Shown piece after piece: positions 47,470 to 60,260 of a stretch of 64,000 nt of DNA. Origin of the DNA: Ottelia alismoides. Lineage: Eukaryota; Streptophyta; Magnoliopsida; Alismatales; Hydrocharitaceae. A model generated the notes under the pieces. That model worked only from the letters and a program-made list of their open reading frames with translations. It ran no database searches and was not told the DNA's origin. Location: contig JAZKJV010010541.1 of the NCBI GenBank assembly GCA_037367405.1, forward strand, positions 558,001 through 622,000, in the 5' to 3' direction. Positions within the stretch are counted from its first letter, which is position 1. Each line of letters starts with the position of its first letter. A program made the translations under genes and the position numbers.

Positions 47470-50352
47470 TGACGATCCGCAAATTCAGCCTCTTATGAAT
47501 GTCATATTAGTGCGCTGTAGTTGGCCGAATTGGATGCGTCAAAGACCCCTTGATTAAAATTATCGATTAAAGTCAAACGGTCGATTTAATTTTACTTGGG
47601 CAAGACCAAGGTCGAACTCAGGGACATGAGCCTCTTAAGCATTATCTAGACTCTTGCTACTTGGATTAAGTGTTGAGTTAGAAATACATAGGTCAATGTG
47701 CACATGAAGACACAATGCAGTCAATGCGAACACACAATTTTTATTTGATTTTTAACATGCAAGGAAATGCAAGATTACAATGATGCGAATATGCCCTAAT
47801 TAGCCAGAATATTTGAGCCATTTAATCATTAGTCAATTTCAGGTTCAAATTATGAAGCTAGTTCCATAAATGAATTGATGCAAGGCATGGAATGCATTAT
47901 AAGAGAGACACTTGGTTTGAATTGAAGCATCAAAATTCAGAGTGTCAAAACAGAAATTGAACTATGCCATTATAAAGAGAATTAAAATAGCTTCAAAATA
48001 AGACCAAAATCAACTCAAACGGAGCTCAGATGCTCAAGATATTCACAAAAGAAACCAGGGGCATAAACACAAAGAAAACATAAAAATAAATAGGGAAACT
48101 TGGCAAATAGGTCCCTAGGAGCGACTAAAATGCAAATAAAAATAACCACGAGGCCTTCCCTGATATTTACCTACACACACAGCAGTACAACTACAATTAT
48201 TAAAACCCGTAAGGGTCGCAGTGCAATTTACCCCAGGCACACATGGTTTCCACGTGCTTGCAGGACCTATCTGCAAATTAAAGAAGTCACGGGGCCCTTT
48301 CTGCAAATTAACCCCGCCCGCACGTGACCAGGCATGTGGGACGAGACTCAATAGACGGCTCAGGCTCGGATGAGGCTCGGTCGCTGGTTCAGTTTCGGAT
48401 CATGGCTTGGGAGGCTCGGATGTGCCTCCGAGGTTCCGAGCCTAGAGTTCTGGTACTACCTTCCGAGCGCTGACATGTGGTGTGCTGTGGACCGTCCGAT
48501 CTTCAAAGATCAGAGGGTAGATGGGAGCTCCAGGATCGTCAACCTGTCTCACTACAGACCATTGGATGAGCATCGGGAGAGTGCTATCCAACGGTAGTTG
48601 TACATCCTTCCCCATTTGCAGCTGATGGCAGGATCAGACCTCTAGCGATGTGACTGCAGCTCCGCCACTGACTTCTGGGCCCGAAGGAGCTCTCTGGGAC
48701 TTCCTGGAAGCTGGTCGAGGGAGCTGGGACCCAGGGCGAAGCGAGAGACGACCTGGAATGGGTCGTCGAGGCTTATTCGTCGGAGGCAGAGTTTGCCAAA
48801 TCCTCTGCAATCAGGCTCCGGCCAATGAGCATGTATGTACCTCCAAAGGTCAATTCTAGATGGAGCATGCAAGTACGCTATGATACAAGTGAGATGGGAT
48901 GGGTGCCAGGCCATATGGGGCAAGAAGGTAGCGGCCCGAGGTTCTCCTCCAGTGAGTTCGGAGGAGAGGGAGGAGAAGCGATCTGGGGTTGTAGGAGAGC
49001 GAGAAGGTGGGCGAAGTGGTGCACAAAGATGTTTGAAGATGGAGGAAGCTCGGGGGATGATAAATCGACGGTGAAGATGCGTGGATGATCCTAATAAAAA
49101 CCGAGAAATTAAAAAAAATGCAATGGAGGATCGGGGAAGTTACCTGGTGAAAATGGCGATCGTTGGGCTTGTACGCAGACTTCTTGATGAAGTCCTGGTA
49201 TTCGTTGCACTCCCCCGGCTACGGGGAGTAGCTTGTTAGTGGCGAAGCACCGAGGTTAAGCCTACCATGGCTTAGGGACGTCATCGAAGGCTGTGGTCAT
49301 CGTAGCTTCATCGATCTGACCTCCCCCTGTCACGGGGAGGCAGAGGAGAGCTGGGCCCAGCCCCACATAAAGGTGGTCAAAGTGAAATTTCGGTGGCGAT
49401 GGTGTATTTGAAGGCGGACCTCGGTGGTTCAAATGATGGAAGTAATGGGTCGAGCAAGAAATGTGGAGCGAGATAGATGATGTCGTGGAGTGAGTGGTTG
49501 CCCACGAGGAAGGTGGAGTATCGGGCTATGTCGTGGGGTAGTCGGAGAGTGGAGATGATGGCGGAGAAGGTGGGGGAAATGGGAAGGGTGAAGCGGTCAC
49601 GCGAGGTGGCTGACGTAGGAGAGGAGGTTGCTGGAGGAAGATGCCATGTCCTCAGGCGTTGGATTTCATGATCCAACGGTTGAGAAATGGGCATGAGTGA
49701 GTAGTGTGGATTAGATCGATCAGACCAGCATCGAGGGTTGATGGTGTGACGCATGGCACAAGGAAGAGACGCGTGGTGGCGAACGACTGAGATGTAATTT
49801 GATGGGCGATCGAAGGGCTGGAATCGAGGAGATACTCACTGGTGATGGTGGAAGAGATCGGGCGAAGATGGAGAAGGACATGTGGAGAGAGGATGAAGAG
49901 GTGTGGGTGGACGACCTTGATATGATCAAGGCCTTGATCGAAGGGTGTAAGATGAAGCAGGAAGGAGCGGCTGAGATAAAAGCATTTAAGAGCGATCGGA
50001 CGGCTATCGCTATGACACGTGGCGCTATGGGAGAGAGGCGCTGATGAATGGGCGAGATTGAGTCTGGAGGTTGATCTAATGGTGGAAATCAACGTAGGGA
50101 ATGAGCGGCGAGGATGGACTCTCCAAAGAGCGATCAGATGGTAGAAAAAGAGGGTGGGTGGCGCACAAAGGACCGGGCCACATGGCGCAACCAGAAAGTG
50201 CCACGTGGAACAATCAGGTTATTCAGATAGGAAACCTCGCATTAGAGGTAGAAAAATGGCTGCATTTGGAAAAACTCAAAACATGAAAGTTGTAGATCTT
50301 GATAAGATATACAAGTTTCATGTTGATCAAGAATTGAAATGAGGACAAATAA
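47470..50352 (-). repeat. 5' LTR of element D, truncated at its outer end
   Basis: 2,883 bp from TGACGATCCG, collinear with 41001-43872. The LTR stops at GAGGACAAATAA, after which the leader of A resumes (TTAGAAAA...). About 190 bp of the LTR 5' end are missing. Confidence 0.85.
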
Positions 50353-51279
50353 TTAGAAAAAAAACATCATGAACTCTTCAAACATTATCCTCTCCTTACC
50401 TGCTATCATGGCCAGTCTACATATGATGTGGGATAGACCACTCAAGGAGAAACCTGCTACCCCATCGATCCCTGACTAGACACCATATCCACCTCTAGTC
50501 AGGATAATGCGATTTGATCATTTTATATTTGAGATTATAATCAGTTTTTCTACTGAAGTTATAACATATAATATTTATCAAAATCATTTTGATTAATATT
50601 ATAATTAGATTTGTTAGATAAATACCCAATCCTATCCAAACAATATTTTGCATGTATAGATTGTCCCACTACTATTGTAGGATAAACTAAGTCCTTCAAG
50701 AAACATGTATTCAATGACCTATAATGATTAATAAATTATTTTCATAATTATTAATCATCATATTTAATTAGGGAAAAATCATAATTTACATGATTTACAT
50801 TGAATTATAAACACATTATGTAAAGAGGTTTGATGATCTAGTCAACTTCCGACCCATTTCCACTATGGAATATCTAGGGAAAATGGAGTCAGAATAAGGT
50901 GAAATAAATTCGAACAGTTTGCTAGTTTGATTCTATACTTAATACAAGTGTTTATTTCATATTTCATGATGGAAAATACAATAAGCAAAAATAATTTTAT
51001 TTAAGATCCATGAATACATGCAAAACAATTTTCCATAGCAGGAACTATTAGAATCATTTTCTTGCACTTTTAGTACCAAATAAAGGTTGGACAAATTTAG
51101 TCATTCTAAATAAATTTTATTAATAAAAAACACATCCAAACAGTGATCAAACAGTAGGTTTTTTTTCATCAAAAATCAGTTCGAATTGTGCATCCATAGT
51201 AAAAATAATGATTCCCGTGCATCCAAAACATGAACCATGATCGCCTACGGTTTTGGATCATATACAAGAACTCAACCTA
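50353..51279 (-). other. Leader of element A, distal part
   Basis: Noncoding, collinear with B's leader 58487-59386: ATCATGAACTCTTCAA, the CGACTAGACACC-like block, the CCACTACTATTGTAGGATAAA block and GGTTTTGGATCATAT. It joins the part at 40341-41000 once element D is disregarded, apart from about 31 bp missing at the junction. Confidence 0.75.
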
Positions 51280-51291
51280 GCTCTGATACCA
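51280..51291 (-). promoter_or_regulatory. Primer binding site of element A, tRNA-iMet type
   Basis: Minus strand TGGTATCAGAGC, an exact match to the usual initiator-methionine tRNA site, 11 nt from the LTR terminus. Confidence 0.85.
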
Positions 51292-51855
51292 CTTGAAGTA
51301 TATGGAAAGATTCTTAAGTGCATCACGGAAGCGTGATGATCGCATCGTATGCGATCAAAGCAACTTGTTGTTGTAGTCGCTCAGTGCAACATAATTTTAA
51401 AAATTTAAAGTGATAAAACAACATGATACAAGACAATTTCTCAGATCATTTAATCAAACCACAAGAAAGATGTAGGATTACCTATTGAAGCATGGTTGCG
51501 ATCGTAGTCTCTACGTGAAGAGACCTCCTATCTCAAGTCCGGCCCGACGGAGGAGACGCTTGCGAATCCGTTTATGAGACGTGGTCTTCTCACAATACAA
51601 GGTAAAGATCAAAGCACTGGAACTCCCGATTTCGTCACAGAAAAGATAATCTTCTTCACAAAGAAGAAGCACTAAAGAAGATGGAGATCTGTATATTGTC
51701 AATCTGGCAGCACAACGGCATCGTGATGACTACAACTATCTAGCACAGAGTATGGATGGCCACACTGGAGAGAGAGAGAGAGATGGGCCATGTGATGTGA
51801 AATATAGAGAGTCTTTCCAGAGAAGTTGTATCCAGAAGAGCTAGGGTTGCCTCTT

Positions 51856-51863
51856 CTTTTATA
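51856..51863 (-). promoter_or_regulatory. TATA box of the middle LTR
   Basis: TATAAAAG on the minus strand, followed downstream by AGAGGCAACCCTAG, with the CT-rich run (51768-51782) about 80 nt further on. Confidence 0.55.
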
Positions 51864-52056
51864 GTATTTTGGTAGTCCATGGATCACAATCCGTGTGAAA
51901 CACAAAATCAATAGTTGAGATTGATTTGTGTTTCTATTCTATGGTCTTGATTTTGTTCCAAAACACAAGAATGAATAATTAATTTAAATCGAATTAAATA
52001 TAGAGATATTATTAATATAATTTAATATGATTAAATCAATAATAATCAAGGGATTA

Positions 52057-52155
52057 GGATGGTGGCAACCCACCTTCCATATATGGTGGGGACGACCACT
52101 TGAACAAGTCAAGGTGGTTGTCCACCATCCATATATGGAAGATGATTCCCCATCC
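52057..52155 (-). other. Foldback in U3 of the middle LTR
   Basis: Same hairpin as at 34631-34729. Here the CCATATATGG segments of both arms also pair, so this copy is the best matched in its middle. Confidence 0.7.
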
Positions 52156-53841
52156 AAATATGTGGGCTTAATTTATCTCACATAATCCCTTAATTAATTA
52201 CAATAATATTTTGTTGTAAATTAATACAAAAAATAATTCCAAATTATTTTTTAAAATATTGCAATTATGCCATTAAGTAAATGTTAATCATATTCACAAC
52301 CCAAAATAAAATGTAAACTGTATTTTCAATTAATTTCAAATGTGAATCCAATTCACATCAACAACTAATTTGAAGATACTATTTACAACAAGGTCTCTTT
52401 TAATATATTATAAATCTCATTTACAATATATATATAATATGGATAGCTCTATCCACGTTATTTGTATCATTGATAATTAAATCTCATTTAATTATCTTGG
52501 ATCATCATTTCCATATATTTAAATAATATCAATCATATTCACAGTACTAATGATAATTAAACCCGATTTATTTATCAATATCACAATACTCGGATATAAT
52601 TTAACAATAGAATAATTCTTGAACTCTTTCAAGAATAATGTTCTTTCTCCGCGGATACTTGGAGATAAGGACATGTTGATTGTGTGTTCCATGTATAGTA
52701 ACCTGGACATTGAGATCAAATCTCAAATCAAGATCTCGGGAGCATCCCATAGATGTTTGATTAAATCAAAGTTGTAAATCTAATCTTCTTATTGCATCTG
52801 AATTACATTCAGATCACTGTCCAACATTTGGACCAAGATTAGAATACTTCTCTAGTAAGTGGAGTTACTAAAATCCTGACATGTTTCATCACTCCCTCGG
52901 AATGGAAGCGTCATGGTTATATAATCATTAATGATCACATCACCCTCAAGTATTCCTAATACATATACAACCTGCATACTGGAAGACCTAGAAAAAACCT
53001 GAAGATATAGATCTATTTATACTGTCATCTTTTGCGGTATTATCACTAAGTTTCTCATTCTGTCATTGGGAGTTGGTATCGATCATATGCTTTCCAAAAG
53101 TACATATCATACCTACAAATTCTTTTCAAGCTTCCAAAGCAAGACGACCATGCATAGAATTTGATCGGCCCCAATGCCTCATGAGCGAGCTCATGTCTTC
53201 CGATTCTCAAATGAATCTGTATGATCCCTCCAAGATAATGTATTACTTATATGCCCTTTCATACACACCAGCTCACCAGTGTATTGACCTTGATTAGGCC
53301 ATCAACCTATCGATCTGCTAAATGCATATACTTAGACTTATAAAATTACATCTGTATCTGGTCAGAGGATGCATGTCTATATCATGACAGTATGCGACAT
53401 CGGACTTGGTTTACTTTATATAGTTAAGTCAACACTTTGACCTAACTAATCTGGCACCTTCGAATCTGTATTCCTATGTAGTGGACTGGCATCTAGAGGT
53501 TAATCAGATATTAACCAAATGAGAAAGGATTGTCATCTCCTATTGAGGTTGGAGATCACATCTTAACAATCATTTGAAGGTGCTTGATGAGTCTTCTATC
53601 AAACTCTTTAAATATCCATCCAAGCACTAGCCTCTATGATTCAACAATTGAATCAACAATTGTATGGTAATTAATATAGACATGGTAAATAACCCTAATT
53701 GTACCGAGGGACATTGTAGTGTACTCATTCATTTAATCTCATACATGGAGTGAAAATAAACCAATAACTTTTATTGATATATCAAACATTACCAAAACAT
53801 TTATAGTAGGAATGTTTCTCCTCAGGATCACATTGCTAACA

Positions 53842-53855
53842 ATCTCCCACTAGCC
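53842..53855 (-). promoter_or_regulatory. Polypurine tract of element B
   Basis: Minus strand GGCTAGTGGGAGAT adjoins the LTR start TGTTAGCAATG. Confidence 0.75.
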
Positions 53856-55540
53856 ATCAGAACCATTAAGGTACAATCCTTAAACCCATATAAATTACAT
53901 GCTGGTCGAAAAATTTTTGTGTCAAAGGTTTTGTAAGCGGATCATCAACGTTGTCGGCAGAGGCCGCCTTCATGCTGACGATTCACCACGCTTTCGAATC
54001 TCCCAAATGATTTGGTATTTCCTTTCCACATCCTTCTCTTTTGAGCTATGGCTTATATGTTATCGCATAGTAGTCGAATGGGAGTATCAGAGGAAACTAC
54101 GCCGAGCACCAAGATGAACTTGTGCAACCACACCGCCTCCTTTGCGCAATCCGATATAGTAGTGTATTCCACTTCGATCATCGAATCGACCTTAGTGCGC
54201 TGCTTCTTGCTTCTCTAGCTCACAGCACCACCATTCAACAGGTACACTGACCCTGATTTCGACTTTCGATCATCAATATCAGATTGGAAGTCAGAATCTA
54301 TGTATCTCAAGATTTGGAGATCACCATCCCCATAGATCAAGATGTAATCTTGCGTTTAGATAGTTGAAGATGTTCTTCACTGCATTATGGTGTTACTCTC
54401 CATAGAAGGATTGGTAAAAGCATACCACACCTACTGCATGGAAGATATCTGGTCTTTATTTTCCACCCATTGCTTTATTTTCCTTAACACTTTGAGGAGC
54501 CATTCCTTTAGATAGGTGTATACCATGTCTTAAGAGAAGGAACCTTTTTTGGAGTTCTCCATATGGAAATAGTCCAAGATCTTCTTAATATACCCATGTT
54601 GTGTCAATCCCAATATGCTCTTTTCTCAATTTCTGAACAACATCAGACCCAATATGTAAGAGGCTACTCCAAGATCTTTCTTCTAGAAGGTATGCGATAG
54701 TCAAATCTTAACACTGGTCATCATCCCACTATCATTTCCAATGATAAGGATGTTTTCTACATAAAGCACGATGAACACAATGGTGCTCGTACTAATCCTC
54801 TTGTATGTACACGGTATATCCGGATTCTGCACAAAATCGTAACTCTTTATGGTTCCATCAAATCTGATGTTCCAACTATGAGAAGCTTGTTTGAGCCCAT
54901 AGATGGATTTCTTCAGCTTGCATACTTTACCTTCCTCAGTTATGAAGCCTTGGGGCTGCTCCATATAGATATCCTATTCGAGGTATCCACTGAGAAAAGC
55001 AGTCTTGATGCCCATCTACCAGATGTCATAGTCAGGATTTGCAGTTATAGCTAGTAGTGCTCTGATGGACTTAAGCATAGCCACAAGAGAGAATGTCTCA
55101 TCGTAGTCGATTCCTTCTCTCTGTATGTACCCCTTGGCTACAAGCCGTGCTTTTAAAGTCTCTACTTCCAACCAGGTCCTAGTTTTCTCTTGAAGATCCA
55201 TTTATACCCAACAGGTTTTACCCCTCTAGGTGGATCATCTAGTGTCCATAGACCACTAATATGCATGGAGTCAATTTTTGACTTCATTGCTAGCATCCAT
55301 CTATCCATGTCATGATCCGCGAGTGCTTCATCAAATGAAGTTGGATCATTATCAGTTTCACCTGACACATGGAATCCGTACCTTTCAGGTGGTGCAATCA
55401 CCCTCGAACTCTTTCGAAGAGGTATGGGTGTTACATGTTCATTTACTTCTTAATTTTTTGGTCTAGGAAGCTCAGTATCCTCATGGGATTCAATGAGTTC
55501 CTTCACCTCATTTTTTCTTGAATCTTAAGGAAATCATCCT
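53856..55540 (-). pseudogene. RT and RNase H of element B
   Basis: The linker and RT start lie in 55162-55401 ([39 protein letters not shown]) and 55016-55201 ([20 protein letters not shown]). Motif A near 55000 reads MGIKTAFLSGYL, with the catalytic Asp changed to Gly. 54701-54964 has CKLKKSIYGLKQASHSWNI and LYVENILIIGND: the YVDD site is YVEN (54752-54763). The remaining palm/thumb and RNase H (53870-54680) are in pieces, with nucleotide matches to A (36430-37250). Both RT metal-binding motifs are therefore lost. Confidence 0.8.
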
Positions 55541-56405
55541 CTAGAATTTTATATCTCTAGAGGCGAAGACTTTCTGAGTCTTAAGGTCATAAAGCTGGTA
55601 TCCAGTACCATCCATAACATACCCAATGAAGCAACACTCAGGAGTGCGATATTCTAGATTACTTACATCCACATACTTCACGTGGACTAGGCAACCTCAA
55701 ATTTTTAAGTGTCTAACACTAGGTTTAGTTCTGTACCAAATTTCATGACGAGTCATAGGTAGGGATTTACTAGGAATCATGTTCAGGATATATATTGCAG
55801 TCTCTAATACGTATCCTCAGAAAATAAGTGGTAAATGTGCTTTACTCATAATTGAACGGACCATGTCCATGATGGTCTTGTTGTGTCTTCCAGCAACACC
55901 ATTAATTTGGGGAGTTCTAGAAGGAGTGAGATTAGAGACACTTCCTTTCTCTCTAAGGTATTCCTTGAATTCATCTAAGAGGTACTCGCCACCTCAGTTA
56001 TATTGAATCTGTTTAATCTTCCTATCGGTTTGGTTCTCAACCAAAGCCATGAACTCTTTGAACTTTTCAAAAGTTTCGAATTTATGACGTAATTGGGAGA
56101 TAATCTCGTATTTCGAATGGCCATCAATAAATGTCAAATAATATCAATATCCATTTCGGGTCGTAATATTAGAGGTACCATATACATCAGTATGTACTAG
56201 GTCAAGAATGCCTTTGCATATGGAAACCATGTTATGGAAAGGAGACCTAGTCTTTTCACCTCGAATACAATGTTCGCAGGTAAGCAAAGACTTGCAGAAA
56301 ATCTAAGGGCCCGTCATTTATCAAGCTATTGATCCTATCAACAGATAAATGATCAAGACTTTTATACCAAATCACATTTGTATGATTTCCATCCTCCCTG
56401 GTTCT
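55541..56405 (-). pseudogene. Integrase of element B
   Basis: Nucleotide sequence is collinear with A's integrase (38160-39060), including the GGACCATGTCCATGATGGTC block and the TTCCTTTCTCTCTAAGGTATT block. No long frame is open. The region corresponding to the DGGEY motif contains a stop (near 56000). An upstream part (56280-56400) retains the sequence next to the zinc-binding GAG-pre-integrase segment. Confidence 0.7.
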
Positions 56406-57677
56406 TTAAGGGTTCTTATTAGTGGCAGTAACATTCATGACATTTTCATCAGTGCACAATTCATAGAATCCACCAGAAGTCAGAACGCCATCTGTAATAT
56501 GTTTATCATAACGACTTATGACAAATTTATTACATAATAAAAATGAATATCCACTTCTAACTAATTTAAATACATATATTATGTTTCTCCTGACATCTGG
56601 AACATAAAGACATTCTTTAAGCATAAGGACGCTTCCACTAGATAATGATAGTCTGCAGGTCCTGAGAGTGACTGTTGCAATAGTTGCCTCAGATCCCATA
56701 TGAATTATTATCTCCCCTTCACCATGACTCTTAGTTTCCTAATAAATATGCAACAAATAGCATACATGAACAGAAAAACCAGAATCGATGAACCAACTGC
56801 CTTCTCTTCCTACGAGAAAATTGGTTTCAATAATGAAAGTAGTATTAATACCTTCTAGTGATTTACCTTTATCAGCAGACTTAAGATAATCTGGACAATT
56901 ATGCTTCCAATGCCCTGGCTTCTTGCAGTGATGACATACATCGGTCTTCTTTGATGTCACGGGTGCAGAAGCAGTATGGGATGAGCCAATACTTTGACTT
57001 TTCTTCTTTCTCTTCTAGGTCGGGCACTTTCGAGATCCTTGCTTCCGACCGCGCTTGCCTTTGACATGCGCGACCATTGCACTTCATTTCTTCATTAGTC
57101 TTCTGCAAACTTTAATGAAGCCAATAACTCAACGTTAGACCAATTCACCTTGTTCTTGTGGAATGACACCACAATGTCATTGAAAGACTTAGTGAGGGAT
57201 AATAGAATGAAGTCAGAACGCATAGTTACATCCATGTTAGCCCCGAGAGTTTCCAGTTTCAAGAGGTACCCAAACATTTTGAGTACATGTTCCCTAACTG
57301 AAGCCCTTTCCTGCATTTTGCAGCGAATAAACTCTTTCATAACATTATAACGCTGAGTTCGGTTGACATATCAGAACATCTCCTTGAGATTCAACATTAT
57401 ATCCTAGCAGGAATCCAACTCCACATTGTTGCTTCTGAAGATCATTGGAGAGAGATCCCAAAATATAACATATGGCAAATGTTTGATCAACATCATATTT
57501 TTTATTGTATTTGATATTTTCCGGTGTCTTAGGGTTTGTTATCTTGTCCTTAGATAAGACATACGAGATGTGATTCGTAGAGAGAACAATATCCAAATTA
57601 CGGATCCAATACGAGTAATTTGGTCCGGTCAACTGATTGACCTCCTGGAGCCTACTGAGTGGGTTCATGGACTTCAT
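56406..57677 (-). pseudogene. gag and protease of element B
   Basis: Gag begins at 57677 with MKSMNPLSRLQEVNQLTGPN and is open for about 80 codons, then shifts near 57430. It resumes at 57340 with MKEFIRCKMQERASVREHVL and NDIVVSFHKNKVNWSNVELL. A basic tail follows. The zinc knuckle CHHCKKPGHWKHNC (C-X2-C-X4-H-X4-C) is at about 56895-56936. The protease segment SWFIDSGFSVHVC (D codon near 56786) keeps its catalytic triplet, unlike A. The final part (56406-56699) reads LRTCRLSLSSGSVLMLKECL and LYVPDVRRNIIYVFKL, typical of the copia protease/pre-integrase region. Confidence 0.85.
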
Positions 57678-59386
57678 TGTCTTAAATTAAGAATGCACCA
57701 TATTAGAATTTAGAAATAATTATATATTCAATATTAAATCTTTGATTAAGGATTTTAATCAAATGTCTTTCCTTTTGAACTTTGAATATTCATTGTCTTA
57801 ATCATATTCAAAGCAAGAGATATACTTACCGCTATATCCCTAGCAAGAACTTTGATTTCATTTTCTACCTTAATTACATGCCAATAATATGAGAAACTAT
57901 GGCTCGAGTAAAAAGAAGCGGGAAGACATTCCTCCTCACAAGTCCAACTTCCATACCCAATTCTATCTTTAACACTCGGGACCACCACCCCTAAGGTGAT
58001 GTTGTCATGTAGTTAATTGAATCAACTGTCAACCGGAATATCACTCACTATGCACAATCCAATATCACCCCAATAATACAAGGAACCGACATTAGGGTCA
58101 CCACGCATACGGCCTTACTCTTTAGAGAAGCAAAGATCCCAATCTAGATGTGCTTGTATGTCAGATATGTCACTTCGGACAGGGGTCTCCTACATACAAT
58201 CCCTGACGATAGAATCCTTCGCCTTGAAAGGAGAACATGGATGTCATTTATGTAATCCTCCACCTCATTTTGAAATTTTAATTAATTATAATGAATCATG
58301 TTCACATAATTAATTTTTCCAAGGTAAATACAACTCTATTTACAGTAGATTGCTATTAATTGGATATAATTGATTTAATTATATTAAATCAATTATCAAA
58401 CTAATTTAATTAACCAACAAACAATGTTGATTGTTACCTGAAAGGATGGTATAATCTCAAAATACATATTGTTCAAATTTTAATAATTAGAAAAATACAT
58501 CATGATCTCTTCAAGCATTATCCTTTCCTTACCCATTTTCATGGCCAGTATGCACACGATGGGGGGATAAACCTCTCATGGAGCAACCTGCTACCCATCG
58601 ATCCCCGACTAGACACCATATCCGCCTCAGGTCAAGAAAATGTGATTTGATCATTTTGTATTTGAGATGATAAGCGGTCTTCCAAACTGAAGTTATACCA
58701 TATAATATTTATTATAGGATAAACTTGGGTTTGCATGTAACAATGTTTTGCATGTAGAGATTGTCCTACAACTATTGTAGGATAAATTCGGGTTTTCTTG
58801 AAACATGTATTCAATGTCCTATGATAATTAATCAATTCTTTTCACAATTGTTACACATAATATTTAATCAAGGAAAAATAATAATTTCCATGATTTCCAT
58901 TGAATTATAAACACAATAATTAAAGAGGTTTGACTATCTAATCATCTTCTGATGCATCTCCACTAAATACGGAAAATCTAGTTCAAACGGAGTCAGAATT
59001 GTGTGAAATGAATTCAAATGGTTTTCTAGTTTGATTCTATACTCAATCCAAGTGTGTATTTCATATTTCATGATGGAAAAACATTAAGCAAGAATAGTTT
59101 TGTTACCGATCTGTAATAACACACTAAACAATTTTCCAAAGCTGGAATGATTTGAATCCTTTTCATGCACTTTTAGTACAACTAAAGGTTATTATTTTTG
59201 ATATTGGACATTATAAATACATTTATTAACCAAAAAAATACATCCAAGTAGTTCACAAAGAGTAGATTTTTATTTCATCAAAACTGATTCGAATCTTGCA
59301 TCTAGTGTAAAAACAATGATTCCGTGCATCCAAAACATGAACCATGATCGCCTAGGGTTTTGGATCATATCCAAGATGTCAACGAG
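57678..59386 (-). other. Leader of element B
   Basis: Uninterrupted 1.7-kb noncoding leader that serves as the reference for the split leaders of A and C. It contains GTCCTACAACTATTGTAGG at 58763-58781, an inverted repeat also present in C and G. Confidence 0.7.
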
Positions 59387-59398
59387 ACTCTAATACCA
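59387..59398 (-). promoter_or_regulatory. Primer binding site of element B, tRNA-iMet type, decayed
   Basis: Minus strand TGGTATTAGAGT; compare TGGTATCAGAGC. Both changes are C to T on the minus strand. Confidence 0.7.
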
Positions 59399-59962
59399 AT
59401 TTACGGATATGGAAAGATCCTTAAGAGCATAACGTAAGCACGATGATCGCATCATATAAGATCGGAGCGACTAGTCACACTAGTCGCTTAGTGTAATGGA
59501 ATTTAAAAATTTTAAAGTGATGAAACCAAATGATCCAAGAACATTTATCGGGTAGTTTCATCAAACTAAAAACAATATGTAGGATTATCTCTTGAAGTGT
59601 TGTTACAATTGTAGACTCTAAGCGAAGAGACCTCCTGTCTAAAGTCAGACCCGACGGAAGAGACACTTGCAAGTGCATTGATGAGATGCGGGCTTCTCAC
59701 AATCCAAGGTGAATATCCAAGCACTGGAACTCCTTATTTCATCGCATGAAATCTAACGTCTTCTTCACGAACAAGAAGCACCGAAGAAGATGGAGACCCA
59801 CAAGTAGTCAATCCAGCAGCACAACAGCGTCACTTTGCCTATGACTCTCTCTAGTACTGAGTATGGGCGGCCACACTGGAAGGAGAGAGATGGGGCATGT
59901 GATGAGAAATATAGAGAGACCTGCCAGAAAAGTTGTATCTAGAAGAGCTAGGGTTTTCTCTT

Positions 59963-59970
59963 CTTTTATA
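59963..59970 (-). promoter_or_regulatory. TATA box of B's 5' LTR
   Basis: TATAAAAG on the minus strand at the family position; this is the LTR that would drive B. Confidence 0.5.
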
Positions 59971-60163
59971 GTATTATAGGAGTCCATGGATCACAATCCA
60001 TGTGAAACACAAAATCAGTGGTTGAGATTGATTTGTGTGTCTCTTCAATGGTCATGATTTTATTGCAAAAACACATCAATAAATAAATAATTTGAATCAA
60101 ATTAAATATAGAGATATTATAAATATAATTTAATTTTATTAAATCAATAATTAATCAGATAAA

Positions 60164-60260
60164 GAAGGTGGAAACCCACCTTCAACATATGGTGGGGACG
60201 ACCACTTGAACAAGTCAAGGTGGTCATCCACCCTCTATATATGGAAGGTGGTTCCCCTTC
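60164..60260 (-). other. Foldback in U3 of B's 5' LTR
   Basis: Third copy of the hairpin; a G-to-A change in the right inner arm (GTGGTCATCC) still allows most pairing. Confidence 0.65.

Larger units (their letters stand above)
41001..50352 (-). mobile_element. Non-autonomous Athila-like element D (LARD-like)
   Basis: Two direct LTR copies (41001-44061 and 47470-50352) flank a 3.4-kb internal region with a tRNA-Asp primer site at the right and a polypurine tract at the left, so the element reads leftward. There is no gag or pol: the internal region has no recognisable retroviral domain in any frame. Its LTR termini, primer site, polypurine tract and about 700 bp of 3' noncoding sequence match element E. 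This is the structure of a large retrotransposon derivative that depends on proteins from an autonomous relative. It lies in A's leader. Confidence 0.8.
51303..53841 (-). repeat. Middle LTR shared by elements A and B
   Basis: 2,539 bp, from TGGAAAGATTC to TTGCTAACA. It has A's primer site on its left and B's polypurine tract on its right. It carries a TATA box, an (AG)n run at 51768-51782 and the foldback at 52057-52155. Confidence 0.85.

Noticed and set aside
41001..50352. Segmental duplication or tandem repeat of host DNA
   Set aside because: The two copies have TG/CA ends, a tRNA primer site and a polypurine tract at the right places, so they are LTRs.
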